From assembly GCF_910591885.1 (NCBI RefSeq), contig NC_063286.1, positions 1,612,001 through 1,676,000 on the forward strand: 64,000 bases of DNA, read 5' to 3'. Positions 42,841 through 57,820 of the stretch are shown piece after piece; position 1 is the stretch's first letter; each line of letters starts with the position of its first letter. Origin of the DNA: Bombus terrestris. Its lineage: Eukaryota; Arthropoda; Insecta; Hymenoptera; Apidae. The position numbers and the translations under genes are program-made. Below the pieces are notes generated by a model. The model had not been told where the DNA came from. It worked only from the letters and a program-made list of their open reading frames with translations, and ran no database searches.

Positions 42841-45060
42841 TAACGTTATACGTTATATAGTAATAGTATAGAACGTTGTACGTTATATAGTAATAGTATA
42901 TAACGTTATACGTGATATGGTAATAGTATATAACGTTATACGTGATATGGTAATAGTATATAACGTTATACGTGATATAGTAATAGTATATAACGTTATA
43001 CGTGATATGGTAATAGTATATAACGTTATACGTGATATAGTAATAGTATATAACGTTATACGTTAATGCGTAATAGTATATAACGTTATACGTTATATAG
43101 TAATAGTATATAACGTTATACGTGATATGGTAATAGTATATAACGTTATACGTGATATAGTAATAGTGTATAACGTTATACGTGATATGGTAATAGTATA
43201 TAACGTTATACGTGATATAGTAATAGTATATAACGTTATACGTTATATAGTAATAGTATATAACGTTATACGTTATATAGTAATAGTATATAACGTTATA
43301 CGTTATATAGTAATAGTATATAACGTTATACGTTATATAGTAATAGTATATAACGTTATGCGTTATGTAGTAATAGTATATAACGTTATACGTTATATAG
43401 TAATAGTATATAACGTTATACGTTATATAGTCATAGTATATAACGTTATACGTTATATAGTAATAGTATATAACGTTATACGTTATATAGTAATAGTATA
43501 TAACGTTATTCGTTATATAGTAATATTATATAACGTTATACGTTATATAGTAATAGTATATAACGTTATACGTTAATGCGTAATAGTATATAACGTTATA
43601 CGTTATATAGTAATAGTATATAACGTTATACGTTATATAGTAATAGTATATAACGTTATGCGTTATGTAGTAATAGTATATAACGTTATACGTTATATAG
43701 TAATAGTATAGAACGTTATACGTTATATAGTAATAGTATATAACGTTATACGTGATATGGTAATAGTATATAACGTTATACGTGATATAGTAATAGTATA
43801 TAACGTTATACGTGATATGATAATAGTATATAACGTTATACGTGATATAGTAATAGTATATAACGTTATACGTTAATGCGTAATAGTATATAACGTTATA
43901 CGTTATATAGTAATAGTATATAACGTTATACGTTATATAGTAATAGTATATAACGTTATTCGTTATATAGTAATAGTATATAACGTTATACGTTATATAG
44001 TAATAGTATATAACGTTATACGTTAATGCGTAATAGTATATAACGTTATACGTTATATAGTAATAGTATATAACGTTATACGTTATATAGTAATAGTATA
44101 TAACGTTATACGTTATATAGTAATAGTATATAACGTTATACGTTATATAGTAATAGTATATAACGTTATACGTTATATAGTAATAGTATATAACGTTATC
44201 CGTTATATAGTAATAGTATATAACGTTATGCGTTATATAGTAGTAGTATATAACGTCATACGTTATATAGTAATAGTATATAACGTTATACGTTATATAG
44301 TAATAGTATATAACGTTATACGTTATATGGTAATAGTATATAACGTTATACGTTATATAGTAATATTATATAACGTTATACGTGATATGGCAATACTATA
44401 TAACGTTATACGTTATATAGTAATAGTATATAACGTTATACGTTATATAGTAATAGTATATAACGTTATACGTTATATGGTAATAGTATATAACGTTATA
44501 CGTTATATAGTAATAGTATATAACGTTATGCGTTATATGGTAATAGTATATAACGTTATACGTTATATAGTAATAGTATATAACGTTATACGTTACATAG
44601 TAATAGTATATAACGTTATACGTTATATAGTAATAGTATATAACGTTATACGTTATATAGTAATAGTATATAACGTTATACGTTATATAGTAATAGTATA
44701 TAACGTTATACGTTATATAGTAATAGTATAGAACGTTGTACGTTATATAGTAATAGTATATAACGTTATACGTTATATAGTAATAGTATATAACGTTATA
44801 CGTTATATAGTAATAGTATATAACGTTATACGTTATATAGTAATAGTATATAACGTTATACGTTATATAGTAATATTATATAACGTTATACGTGATATGG
44901 CAATACTATATAACGTTATACGTTATATAGTAATAGTATATAACGTTATACGTTATATAGTAATAGTATATAACGTTATACGTTATATAGTAATAGTATA
45001 TTACGTTATACGTTATATAGTAATAGTATATAACGTTATACGTTATATAGTAATAGTATA
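42841..45060 (+). repeat. Domain G, copy 3
   Basis: Matches 12121-13740 at 30,720 bp offset through 44460, including GTGATATGA at 43801 and TAACGTTATC near 44191. TATGTAG at 43351 is private. 44461-44850 is a distinct stretch with TTATATGG, TTACATAG and GAACGTTGTA units, nine monomers longer than the corresponding part of copy 1. The match then resumes at 44851 (offset 30,990). Confidence 0.8.
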
Positions 45061-45810
45061 TAACGTTATACGTTAGTACGTAATAATATGCATCGATATA
45101 CGTGATATGGTAATACTATATAACGTTATACGCTATTACGTAATAGTATATAACGTTATACGTTAATACGTAATAGTATATATCGTTATACGTTATATAG
45201 TAATAGTATATAACGTTATACGTTAATGCGTAATAATATACAACGTTATACCCGATATGGCAATACTATATAACGTCATACGTTATTACGTAATAGTATA
45301 TTACGTTATACGTTATATAGTAATAGTATATAACGTTATGCGTTATATAGTAATAGTATATAACGTTATACGTTAGTACGTAATAGTATACAACGTTATA
45401 CCCGATATGGCAATACTATATAACGTTATACGTTATTACGTAATAGTATATAACGTTATACGTTATTACGTAATAGTATATAACGTTATACGTTATTACG
45501 TAATAGTATATAACGTTATACGTTATATAGTAATAGTATATAACGTTATACGTTAATGCGTTATAGTATATAACGTTATACGTTATATAGTAATATTATA
45601 TAACGTTATACGTTATATAGTAATAGTATATAACGTTATACGTTATATAGTAATAGTATATAACGTTATACGTTATATAGTAATAGTATATAACGTTATA
45701 CGTTAATGCGTAATAGTATATAACGTTATACGTTACATAGTAATAGTATATAACGTTATACGTTAATGCGTAATAGTATATAACGTTATACGTTATATAG
45801 TAATAGTATA
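45061..45810 (+). repeat. Domain C, copy 4
   Basis: Repeats 14071-14820: CATCGATATA at 45091, CCCGATATGG at 45241 and 45391, three CGTTATTACG units and a TTAATGCGTTATAG unit at 45541. No difference from 14071-14820 was noticed by eye. Confidence 0.83.
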
Positions 45811-47940
45811 GAACGTTGTACGTTATATAGTAATAGTATATAACGTTATACGTGATATGGCAATACTATATAACGTTATACGTTATATAGTAATAGTATA
45901 TAACGTTATACGTTAATGCGTAATAGTATATAACGTTATACGTTACATAGTAATAGTATATAAAGTTATACGTTAATGCGTAATAGTATATAACGTTATA
46001 CGTTATATAGTAATATTATATAACGTTATACGTGATATAGCAATACTATATAACGTTATACGTTATATAGTAATAGTATAGAACGTTGTACGTTATATAG
46101 TAATAGTATATAACGTTATACGTGATATGGTAATAGTATATAACGTTATACGTGATATAGTAATAGAATATAACGTTATTCGTGATATGGCAATACTATA
46201 TAACGTTATACGTTATATAGTAATAGTATATAACGTTATACGTTATATAGTAATAGTATATAACGTTATACGTTATATAGTAATAGTATATAACGTTATA
46301 CGTTATATAGTAATAGTATATAACGTTATACGTTATATAGTAATAGTATATAACGTTATACGTTATATAGTAATATTATATAACGTTATACGTGATATGG
46401 CAATACTATATAACGTTATACGTTATATAGTAATAGTATATAACGTTATACGTTATATAGTAATAGTATATAACGTTATACGTTATATAGTAATAGTATA
46501 TAACGTTATACGTTATATAGTAATAGTATATAACGTTATGCGTTATATGGTAATAGTATATAACGTTATACGTTATATGGTAATAGTATATAACGTTATA
46601 CGTTACATAGTAATAGTATATAACGTTATACGTTAATGCGTAATAGTATATAACGTTATACGTTAATGCGTAATAGTATATAACGTTATACGTTATATAG
46701 TAATATTATATAACGTTATACGTGATATGGCAATACTATATAACGTTATACGTTATATAGTAATAGTATATAACATTATACGTTATATAGTAATAGTATA
46801 GAACGTTGTACGTTATATAGTAATAGTATATAACGTTATACGTTATATAGTAATAGTATATAACGTTATACGTTATATAGTAATATTATATAACGTTATA
46901 CGTGATATGGCAATACTATATAACGTTATACGTTATATAGTAATAGTATATAACGTTATACGTTATATAGTAATAGTATATAACGTTATACGTTATATAG
47001 TAATAGTATATAACGTTATACGTTGTATAGTAATATTATATAACGTTATACGTTATATAGTAATAGTATATAACGTTATACGTTAATACGTAATAGTATA
47101 TATCGTTATACGTTATATAGTAATAGTATATAACATTATACGTTATATAGCAATAGTATATAACGTTATACGTTATATAGTAATATTATATAACGTTATA
47201 CGTGATATGGCAATACTATATAACGTTATGCGTTATATAGTAATAGTATATAACGATATACGTTATATAGTAATAGTATATAACGTTATACGTTATATAG
47301 TAATAGTATATAACGTTATACGTTATATAGTAATAGTATATAACGTTATGCGTTATATGGTAATAGTATAGAACGTTGTACGTTATATAGTAATAGTATA
47401 TAACGTTATACGTGATATGGTAATAGTATATAACGTTATACGTGATATAGTAATAGTATATAACGTTATTCGTGATATGGCAATACTATATAACGTTATG
47501 CGTTATATAGTAATAGTATAGAACGTTATACGTTATATAGTAATAGTAAATAACGTTATACGTTATGTAGTAATAGTATAGAACGTTATACGTTATATAG
47601 TAATAGTATATAACGTTATACGTTATATAGTAATAGTATAGAACGTTATACGTTATATAGTAATAGTATATAACGTTATACGTTATGTAGTAATAGTATA
47701 TAACGTTATACGTTATATAGTAATAGTATATAACGTTATACGTTATGTAGTAATAGTATATAACGTTATACGTCATATAGTAATAGTATATAACGTTATA
47801 CGTTATATAGTAGTAGTATATAACGTTATACGTTATATAGTAGTAGTATATAACGTTATACGTCATATAGTAATAGTATATAACGTTATACGTTATATAG
47901 TAATAGTATATAACGTTATACGTTATATAGTAATAGTATA
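45811..47940 (+). repeat. Domains E and K, copy 3 of E and copy 5 of K
   Basis: 45811-47850 follows 15181-17220 at 30,630 bp offset, with TAATAGAATA near 46167 and the GTAAA mark at 47521-47550. After a CGTCATATAG unit at 47851 it jumps past 210 bp of the corresponding sequence (seven monomers, including the TAGTAG run and TATTAG linker) into domain D. Confidence 0.82.
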
Positions 47941-50640
47941 TAACGTTATGCGTTATATGGTAATAGTATATAACGTTATACGTTATATGGTAATAGTATA
48001 TAACGTTATACGTTACATAGTAATAGTATATAACGTTATACGTTAATGCGTAATAGTATATAACGTTATACGTTAATGCGTAATAGTATATAACGTTATA
48101 CGTTATATAGTAATATTATATAACGTTATACGTGATATGGCAATACTATATAACGTTATACGTTATATAGTAATAGTATAGAACGTTGTACGTTATATAG
48201 TAATAGTATATAACGTTATACGTGATATGGTAATAGTATATAACGTTATACGTGATATAGTAATAGTATATAACGTTATTCGTGTTATGGCAATACTATA
48301 TAACGTTATACGTTATATAGTAATAGTATATAACGTTATACGTTATATAGTAATAGTATATAACGTTATACGTTATATAGTAATAGTATATAACGTTATA
48401 CGTTGTATAGTAATATTATATAACGTTATACGTTATATAGTAATAGTATATAACGTTATACGTTAATACGTAATAGTATATATCGTTATACGTTATATAG
48501 TAATAGTATATAACATTATACGTTATATAGTAATAGTATATAACGTTATACGTTATATAGTAATATTATATAACGTTATACGTGATATGGCAATACTATA
48601 TAACGTTATACGTTATATAGTAATAGTATATAACGTTATACGTTATATAGTAATAGTATATAACGTTATGCGTTATATGGTAATAGTATATAACGTTATA
48701 CGTTATATAGTAACAGTATATAACGTTATACGTTATATAGTAACAGTATATAACGTTATACGTTATATAGTAATATTATATAACGTTATACGTGATATGG
48801 CAATACTATATAACGTTATACGTTATATAGTAATAGTATATAACGTTATACGTTATATAGTAATAGTATATAACGTTATACGTTATATAGTAATAGTATA
48901 TAACGTTATACGTTATATAGTAATAGTATATAACGTTATACGTTATATAGTAATAGTATAGAACGTTGTACGTTATATAGTAATAGTATATAACGTTATA
49001 CGTGATATGGTAATAGTATATAACGTTATACGTGATATAGTAATAGTATATAACGTTATTCGTGATATGGCAATACTATATAACGTTATACGTTATATAG
49101 TAATAGTATATAACGTTATACGTTATATAGTAATAGTATATAACGTTATACGTTATATAGTAATAGTATATAACGTTATACGTTGTATAGTAATATTATA
49201 TAACGTTATACGTTATATAGTAATAGTATATAACGTTATACGTTAATACGTAATAGTATATATCGTTATACGTTATATAGTAATAGTATATAACATTATA
49301 CGTTATATAGTAATAGTATATAACGTTATACGTTATATAGTAATATTATATAACGTTGTACGTGATATGGCAATACTATATAACGTTATACGTTATATAG
49401 TAATAGTATATAACGTTATACGTTATATAGTAATAGTATATAACGTTATACGTTATATAGTAATAGTATATAACGTTATACGTTATATAGTAATAGTGTA
49501 TAACGTTATACGTTATATAGTAATAGTGTATAACGTTATACGTTATATAGTAATAGTGTATAACGTTATACGTTATATAGTAATAGTGTATAACGTTATA
49601 CGTTATATAGTAATAGTATATAACGTTATACGTTATATAGTAATAGTATATAACGTTATACGTTATATAGTAATAGTATATAACGTTATACGTTATATAG
49701 TAATAGTATATAACGTTATACGTTAATGCGTAATAGTATATAACGTTATACGTTACATAGTAATAGTATATAACGTTATACGTTAATGCGTAATAGTATA
49801 TAACGTTATACGTTAATGCGTAATAGTATATAACGTTATACGTTATATAGTAATATTATATAACGTTATACGTGATATGGCAATACTATATAACGTTATA
49901 CGTTATATAGTAATAGTATAGAACGTTATACGTGATATGGTAATAGTATATAACGTTATACGTTATATAGTAATAGTATATAACGTTATACGTTATATAG
50001 TAATAGTATATAACGTTATACGTTGTATAGTAATATTATATAACGTTATACGTTGTATAGTAATATTATATAACGTTATACGTTATATAGTAATAGTATA
50101 TAACGTTATACGTTAATACGTAATAGTATATATCGTTATACGTTATATAGTAATAGTATATAACATTATACGTTATATAGTAATAGTATAGAACGTTGTA
50201 CGATATATAGTAATAGTATATAACGTTATACGTTATATAGTAATAGTATATAACGTTATACGTTATATAGTAATATTATATAACGTTATACGTGATATGG
50301 CAATACTATATAACGTTATACGTTATATAGTAATAGTATATAACGTTATACGTTATATAGTAATAGTATATAACGTTATACGTTATATAGTAATAGTATA
50401 TAACGTTATACGTTGTATAGTAATAGTATATAACGTTATACGTTATATAGTAATATTATATAACGTTATACGTGATATGGCAATACTATATAACGTTATG
50501 CGTTATATAGTAATAGTATATAACGATATACGTTATATAGTAATAGTATATAACGTTATACGTTATATAGTAATAGTATATAACGTTATACGTTATATAG
50601 TAATAGTATATAACGTTATGCGTTATATGGTAATAGTATA
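47941..50640 (+). repeat. Domain D, copy 4, and E-type tail
   Basis: Matches 17521 onward. Differences include GTGTTATGG at 48271-48300, a duplicated TAACAG monomer at 48721, two fewer monomers near 49400, and a 120-bp deletion near 50400 where TTGTATAGTAATAG joins directly to a TAATATTATA unit. GTG-tagged run at 49471-49590. Confidence 0.82.
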
Positions 50641-51169
50641 GAACGTTGTACGTTATATAGTAATAGTATATAACGTTATACGTGATATGGTAATAGTATA
50701 TAACGTTATACGTGATATAGTAATAGTATATAACGTTATTCGTGATATGGCAATACTATATAACGTTATGCGTTATATAGTAATAGTATAGAACGTTATA
50801 CGTTATATAGTAATAGTAAATAACGTTATACGTTATGTAGTAATAGTATAGAACGTTATACGTTATATAGTAATAGTATATAACGTTATACGTTATATAG
50901 TAATAGTATAGAACGTTATACGTTATATAGTAATAGTATATAACGTTATACGTTATGTAGTAATAGTATATAACGTTATACGTTATATAGTAATAGTATA
51001 TAACGTTATACGTTATGTAGTAATAGTATATAACGTTATACGTCATATAGTAATAGTATATAACGTTATACGTTATATAGTAGTAGTATATAACGTTATA
51101 CGTTATATAGTAGTAGTATATAACGTTATACGTTATATAGTAGTAGTATATAACGTTATACGTTATATA

Positions 51170-51190
51170 CTATTACTATATAACGTATAA
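51170..51190 (+). other. Inverted linker plus inverted core
   Basis: Linker CTATTAC at 51170-51176 and core TATAA at 51186-51190. The homologue at 20900-20920 has the inverted linker but a normal core. The second superunit (55310-55330) has the same double change as this one. Confidence 0.86.
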
Positions 51191-51275
51191 CGTTATATAG
51201 TAATAGTATATAACGTTATACGTTATATAGTAATATTATATAACGTTATACGTGATATGGCAATACTATATAACG

Positions 51276-51280
51276 TATAA
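51276..51280 (+). other. Inverted dyad core
   Basis: The monomer at 51271, just after a GGCAATAC unit, has core TATAA. Homologues at 21001, 55411 and 59731 have TTATA. Private to this copy. Confidence 0.86.
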
Positions 51281-54200
51281 CGTTATATAGTAATAGTATA
51301 TAACGTTATACGTTATATAGTAATAGTATATAACGTTATACGTTATATAGTAATAGTATATAACGTTATACGTTAGTACGTAATAATATGCATCGATATA
51401 CGTGATATGGTAATACTATATAACGTTATACGCTATTACGTAATAGTATATAACGTTATACGTTAATACGTAATAGTATATATCGTTATACGTTATATAG
51501 TAATAGTATATAACGTTATACGTTAATGCGTAATAATATACAACGTTATACCCGATATGGCAATACTATATAACGTTATACGTTATTACGTAATAGTATA
51601 TTACGTTATACGTTATATAGTAATAGTATATAACGTTATACGTTATGTAGTAATAGTATATAACGTTATACGTCATATAGTAATAGTATATAACGTTACA
51701 CGTCATATAGTAGTAGTATATAACGTTATACATTATATAGTAATAGTATATAAGGTTATACGTTATATAGTAAGAGTATATAACGTTATACGTTATATAG
51801 TAATAGTATATAACGTTATACGTTATATAGTAATAGTATATAACGTTATACGTTATATAGTAATAGTATATAACGTTATACGTGATATGGCAATACTATA
51901 TAACGTTATACGTTATGTAGTAATAGTATAGAACGTTATACGTTATATAGTAATAGTATATAACGTTATACGTTAGTACGTAATAATATGCATCGATATA
52001 CGTGATATGGTAATACTATATAACGTTATACGCTATTACGTAATAGTATATAACGTTATACGTTAATACGTAATAGTATATATCGTTATACGTTATATAG
52101 TAATAGTATATAACGTTATACGTTAATGCGTAATAATATACAACGTTATACCCGATATGGCAATACTATATAACGTTATACGTTATTACGTAATAGTATA
52201 TTACGTTATACGTTATATAGTAATAGTATATAACGTTATACGTTAATGCGTAATAGTATATAACGTTATACGTTATATAGTAATAGTATATAACGTTATA
52301 CGTTATATAGTAATAGTATATAACGTTATACGTTATATAGTAATAGTATATAACGTTATTCGTTATATAGTAATAGTATATAACGTTATACGTTATATAG
52401 TAATAGTATATAACGTTATACGTTAATGCGTAATAGTATATAACGTTATACGTTATATAGTAATAGTATATAACGTTATACGTTATATAGTAATAGTATA
52501 TAACGTTATGCGTTATATAGTAATAGTATAGAACGTTATACGTTATATAGTAATAGTATATAACGTTATACGTTATATAGTAATAGTATATAACGTTATA
52601 CATTATATAGTAATAGTATATAACGTTATACGTTATATAGTAATAGTATATAACGTTATACGTGATATGGCAATACTATATAACGTTATACGTTATGTAG
52701 TAATAGTATAGAACGTTATACGTTATATAGTAATAGTATATAACGTTATACGTTATGTAGTAATAGTATAGAACGTTATACGTTATATAGTAATAGTATA
52801 TAACGTTATACGTTATATAGTAATAGTATATAACGTTATACGTTATATAGTAATAGTATATAACGTTATACGTTATGTAGTAATAGTATATAACGTTATA
52901 CGTTAATGCGTAATAGTATATAACGTTATACGTTATATAGTAATAGTATATAACGTTATACGTTATATAGTAATAGTATATAACGTTATACGTTATATAG
53001 TAATAGTATATAACGTTATTCGTTATATAGTAATAGTATATAACGTTATACGTTATATAGTAATAGTATATAACGTTATACGTTAATGCGTAATAGTATA
53101 TAACGTTATACGTTATATAGTAATAGTATATAACGTTATACGTTATATAGTAATAGTATATAACGTTATGCGTTATATAGTAATAGTATAGAACGTTATA
53201 CGTTATATAGTAATAGTATATAACGTTATACGTTATGTAGAAATAGTATAGAACGTTATACGTTATATAGTAATAGTATATAACGTTATACGTTATGTAG
53301 TAATAGTATATAACGTTATACGTTATATAGTAGTAGTATATAACGTTATACGTTATATAGTAGTAGTATATAACGTTATACGTTATATAGTAATAGTATA
53401 TAACGTTATACGTTATATAGTAATAGTATATAACGTTATACGTTATATAGTAATAGTATATAACGTTATGCGTGATATGGCAATACTATATAACGTTATA
53501 CGTTATATAGTAATAGTATATAACGTTATACGTTATATAGTAATAGTATATAACGTTATACGTTATATAGTAATAGTATATAACGTTATACGTTATATAG
53601 TAATAGTATATTACGTTATACGTTATATAGTAATAGTATATAACGTTATACGTTATATAGTAATAGTATATTACGTTATACGTTAATACGTAATAGTATA
53701 TATCGTTATACGTTATATAGTAATAGTATATAACGTTATACGTTATATAGTAATAGTATATAACGTTATACGTTGTATAGTAATAGTATATAACGTTATG
53801 CGTTATATGGTAATAGTATATAACGTTATACGTTATATAGTAATAGTATATAACGTTATACGTTATATAGTAATAGTATATAACGTTATACGTTATATAG
53901 TAATAGTATATAACGTTATACGTTATATAGTAATAGTATATAACGTTATATGTTATATAGTAATAGTGTATAACGTTATACGTTATATAGTAATAGTATA
54001 TAACGTTATACGTTATATAGTAATAGTATATAACGTTATACGTTAATACGTAATAGTATATATCGTTATACGTTGTATAGTAATATTATATAACGTTATA
54101 CGTTATATAGTAATAGTATATAACGTTATACGTTAATACGTAATAGTATATATCGTTATACGTTATATAGTAATAGTATATAACATTATACGTTATATAG

Positions 54201-55309
54201 TAATAGTATAGAACGTTGTACGATATATAGTAATAGTATATAACGTTATACGTTATATAGTAATAGTATATAACGTTATACGTTATATAGTAATATTATA
54301 TAACGTTATACGTGATATGGCAATACTATATAACGTTATACGTTATATAGTAATAGTATATAACGTTATACGTTATATAGTAATAGTATATAACGTTATA
54401 CGTTATATAGTAATAGTATATAACGTTATACGTTGTATAGTAATATTATATAACGTTATACGTTATATAGTAATAGTATATAACGTTATACGTTAATACG
54501 TAATAGTATATATCGTTATACGTTATATAGTAATAGTATATAACATTATACGTTATATAGCAATAGTATATAACGTTATACGTTATATAGTAATATTATA
54601 TAACGTTATACGTGATATGGCAATACTATATAACGTTATGCGTTATATAGTAATAGTATATAACGATATACGTTATATAGTAATAGTATATAACGTTATA
54701 CGTTATATAGTAATAGTATATAACGTTATACGTTATATAGTAATAGTATATAACGTTATGCGTTATATGGTAATAGTATAGAACGTTGTACGTTATATAG
54801 TAATAGTATATAACGTTATACGTGATATGGTAATAGTATATAACGTTATACGTGATATAGTAATAGTATATAACGTTATTCGTGATATGGCAATACTATA
54901 TAACGTTATGCGTTATATAGTAATAGTATAGAACGTTATACGTTATATAGTAATAGTAAATAACGTTATACGTTATGTAGTAATAGTATAGAACGTTATA
55001 CGTTATATAGTAATAGTATATAACGTTATACGTTATATAGTAATAGTATAGAACGTTATACGTTATATAGTAATAGTATATAACGTTATACGTTATGTAG
55101 TAATAGTATATAACGTTATACGTTATATAGTAATAGTATATAACGTTATACGTTATGTAGTAATAGTATATAACGTTATACGTCATATAGTAATAGTATA
55201 TAACGTTATACGTTATATAGTAGTAGTATATAACGTTATACGTTATATAGTAGTAGTATATAACGTTATACGTTATATAGTAGTAGTATATAACGTTATA
55301 CGTTATATA

Positions 55310-55330
55310 CTATTACTATATAACGTATAA
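55310..55330 (+). other. Inverted linker plus inverted core
   Basis: Same double change as at 51170-51190: linker CTATTAC at 55310-55316, core TATAA at 55326-55330. The two are probably related by descent. Confidence 0.85.
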
Positions 55331-56310
55331 CGTTATATAGTAATAGTATATAACGTTATACGTTATATAGTAATATTATATAACGTTATACGTGATATGG
55401 CAATACTATATAACGTTATACGTTATATAGTAATAGTATATAACGTTATACGTTATATAGTAATAGTATATAACGTTATACGTTATATAGTAATAGTATA
55501 TAACGTTATACGTTAGTACGTAATAATATGCATCGATATACGTGATATGGTAATACTATATAACGTTATACGCTATTACGTAATAGTATATAACGTTATA
55601 CGTTAATACGTAATAGTATATATCGTTATACGTTATATAGTAATAGTATATAACGTTATACGTTAATGCGTAATAATATACAACGTTATACCCGATATGG
55701 CAATACTATATAACGTTATACGTTATTACGTAATAGTATATTACGTTATACGTTATATAGTAATAGTATATAACGTTATACGTTATGTAGTAATAGTATA
55801 TAACGTTATACGTCATATAGTAATAGTATATAACGTTACACGTCATATAGTAGTAGTATATAACGTTATACATTATATAGTAATAGTATATAAGGTTATA
55901 CGTTATATAGTAAGAGTATATAACGTTATACGTTATATAGTAATAGTATATAACGTTATACGTTATATAGTAATAGTATATAACGTTATACGTTATATAG
56001 TAATAGTATATAACGTTATACGTGATATGGCAATACTATATAACGTTATACGTTATGTAGTAATAGTATAGAACGTTATACGTTATATAGTAATAGTATA
56101 TAACGTTATACGTTAGTACGTAATAATATGCATCGATATACGTGATATGGTAATACTATATAACGTTATACGCTATTACGTAATAGTATATAACGTTATA
56201 CGTTAATACGTAATAGTATATATCGTTATACGTTATATAGTAATAGTATATAACGTTATACGTTAATGCGTAATAATATACAACGTTATACCCGATATGG
56301 CAATACTATA

Positions 56311-56670
56311 TAACGTTATACGTTATTACGTAATAGTATATTACGTTATACGTTATATAGTAATAGTATATAACGTTATACGTTAATGCGTAATAGTATA
56401 TAACGTTATACGTTATATAGTAATAGTATATAACGTTATACGTTATATAGTAATAGTATATAACGTTATACGTTATATAGTAATAGTATATAACGTTATA
56501 CGTTATTACGTAATAGTATATTACGTTATACGTTATATAGTAATAGTATATAACGTTATACGTTAATGCGTAATAGTATATAACGTTATACGTTATATAG
56601 TAATAGTATATAACGTTATACGTTATATAGTAATAGTATATAACGTTATACGTTATATAGTAATAGTATA
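56311..56670 (+). repeat. 180-bp (6-monomer) tandem duplication private to the second superunit
   Basis: Six monomers from a CGTTATTACG unit through TTACGTT, TTAATGCG and consensus units (56311-56490) recur exactly at 56491-56670. The other superunits (52171 and 60631 onward) have one copy. This is the smallest clean unequal-exchange product in the window. Confidence 0.9.
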
Positions 56671-57815
56671 TAACGTTATTCGTTATATAGTAATAGTATA
56701 TAACGTTATACGTTATATAGTAATAGTATATAACGTTATACGTTAATGCGTAATAGTATATAACGTTATACGTTATATAGTAATAGTATATAACGTTATA
56801 CGTTATATAGTAATAGTATATAACGTTATGCGTTATATAGTAATAGTATAGAACGTTATACGTTATATAGTAATAGTATATAACGTTATACGTTATATAG
56901 TAATAGTATATAACGTTATACATTATATAGTAATAGTATATAACGTTATACGTTATATAGTAATAGTATATAACGTTATACGTGATATGGCAATACTATA
57001 TAACGTTATACGTTATGTAGTAATAGTATAGAACGTTATACGTTATATAGTAATAGTATATAACGTTATACGTTATGTAGTAATAGTATAGAACGTTATA
57101 CGTTATATAGTAATAGTATATAACGTTATACGTTATATAGTAATAGTATATAACGTTATACGTTATATAGTAATAGTATATAACGTTATACGTTATGTAG
57201 TAATAGTATATAACGTTATACGTTAATGCGTAATAGTATATAACGTTATACGTTATATAGTAATAGTATATAACGTTATACGTTATATAGTAATAGTATA
57301 TAACGTTATACGTTATATAGTAATAGTATATAACGTTATTCGTTATATAGTAATAGTATATAACGTTATACGTTATATAGTAATAGTATATAACGTTATA
57401 CGTTAATGCGTAATAGTATATAACGTTATACGTTATATAGTAATAGTATATAACGTTATACGTTATATAGTAATAGTATATAACGTTATGCGTTATATAG
57501 TAATAGTATAGAACGTTATACGTTATATAGTAATAGTATATAACGTTATACGTTATGTAGAAATAGTATAGAACGTTATACGTTATATAGTAATAGTATA
57601 TAACGTTATACGTTATGTAGTAATAGTATATAACGTTATACGTTATATAGTAGTAGTATATAACGTTATACGTTATATAGTAGTAGTATATAACGTTATA
57701 CGTTATATAGTAATAGTATATAACGTTATACGTTATATAGTAATAGTATATAACGTTATACGTTATATAGTAATAGTATATAACGTTATGCGTGATATGG
57801 CAATACTATATAACG

Positions 57816-57820
57816 TATAA
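57816..57820 (+). other. Inverted dyad core
   Basis: The monomer at 57811 has core TATAA after a GGCAATAC unit. The homologue at 53491 has TTATA. Private to the second superunit. Confidence 0.86.

Larger units (their letters stand above)
10321..54050 (+). repeat. Large segmental duplication with about 30-31 kb offset
   Basis: About 10.3-23.8 kb realigns with 41.0-54.0 kb. The offset moves through 30,720, 30,990, 30,630, 30,420, 30,450, 30,390 and 30,270 bp; every step is a multiple of 30. Landmarks include GTGATATGA (13081/43801), CATCGATATA (14101/45091), TAATAGAATA, GTAAA (16861/47491 and 20491/50761), the GTG run (19081/49471) and the C pair (21121/51391). The order of domains is conserved throughout. 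Confidence 0.85.

Noticed and set aside
56306..56923. Reverse open reading frames with repeated ITYNVIYYYY, up to about 205 codons
   Set aside because: Same artefact on the opposite strand. The length difference between homologues (145 against 205 codons) is simply the 180-bp satellite duplication.
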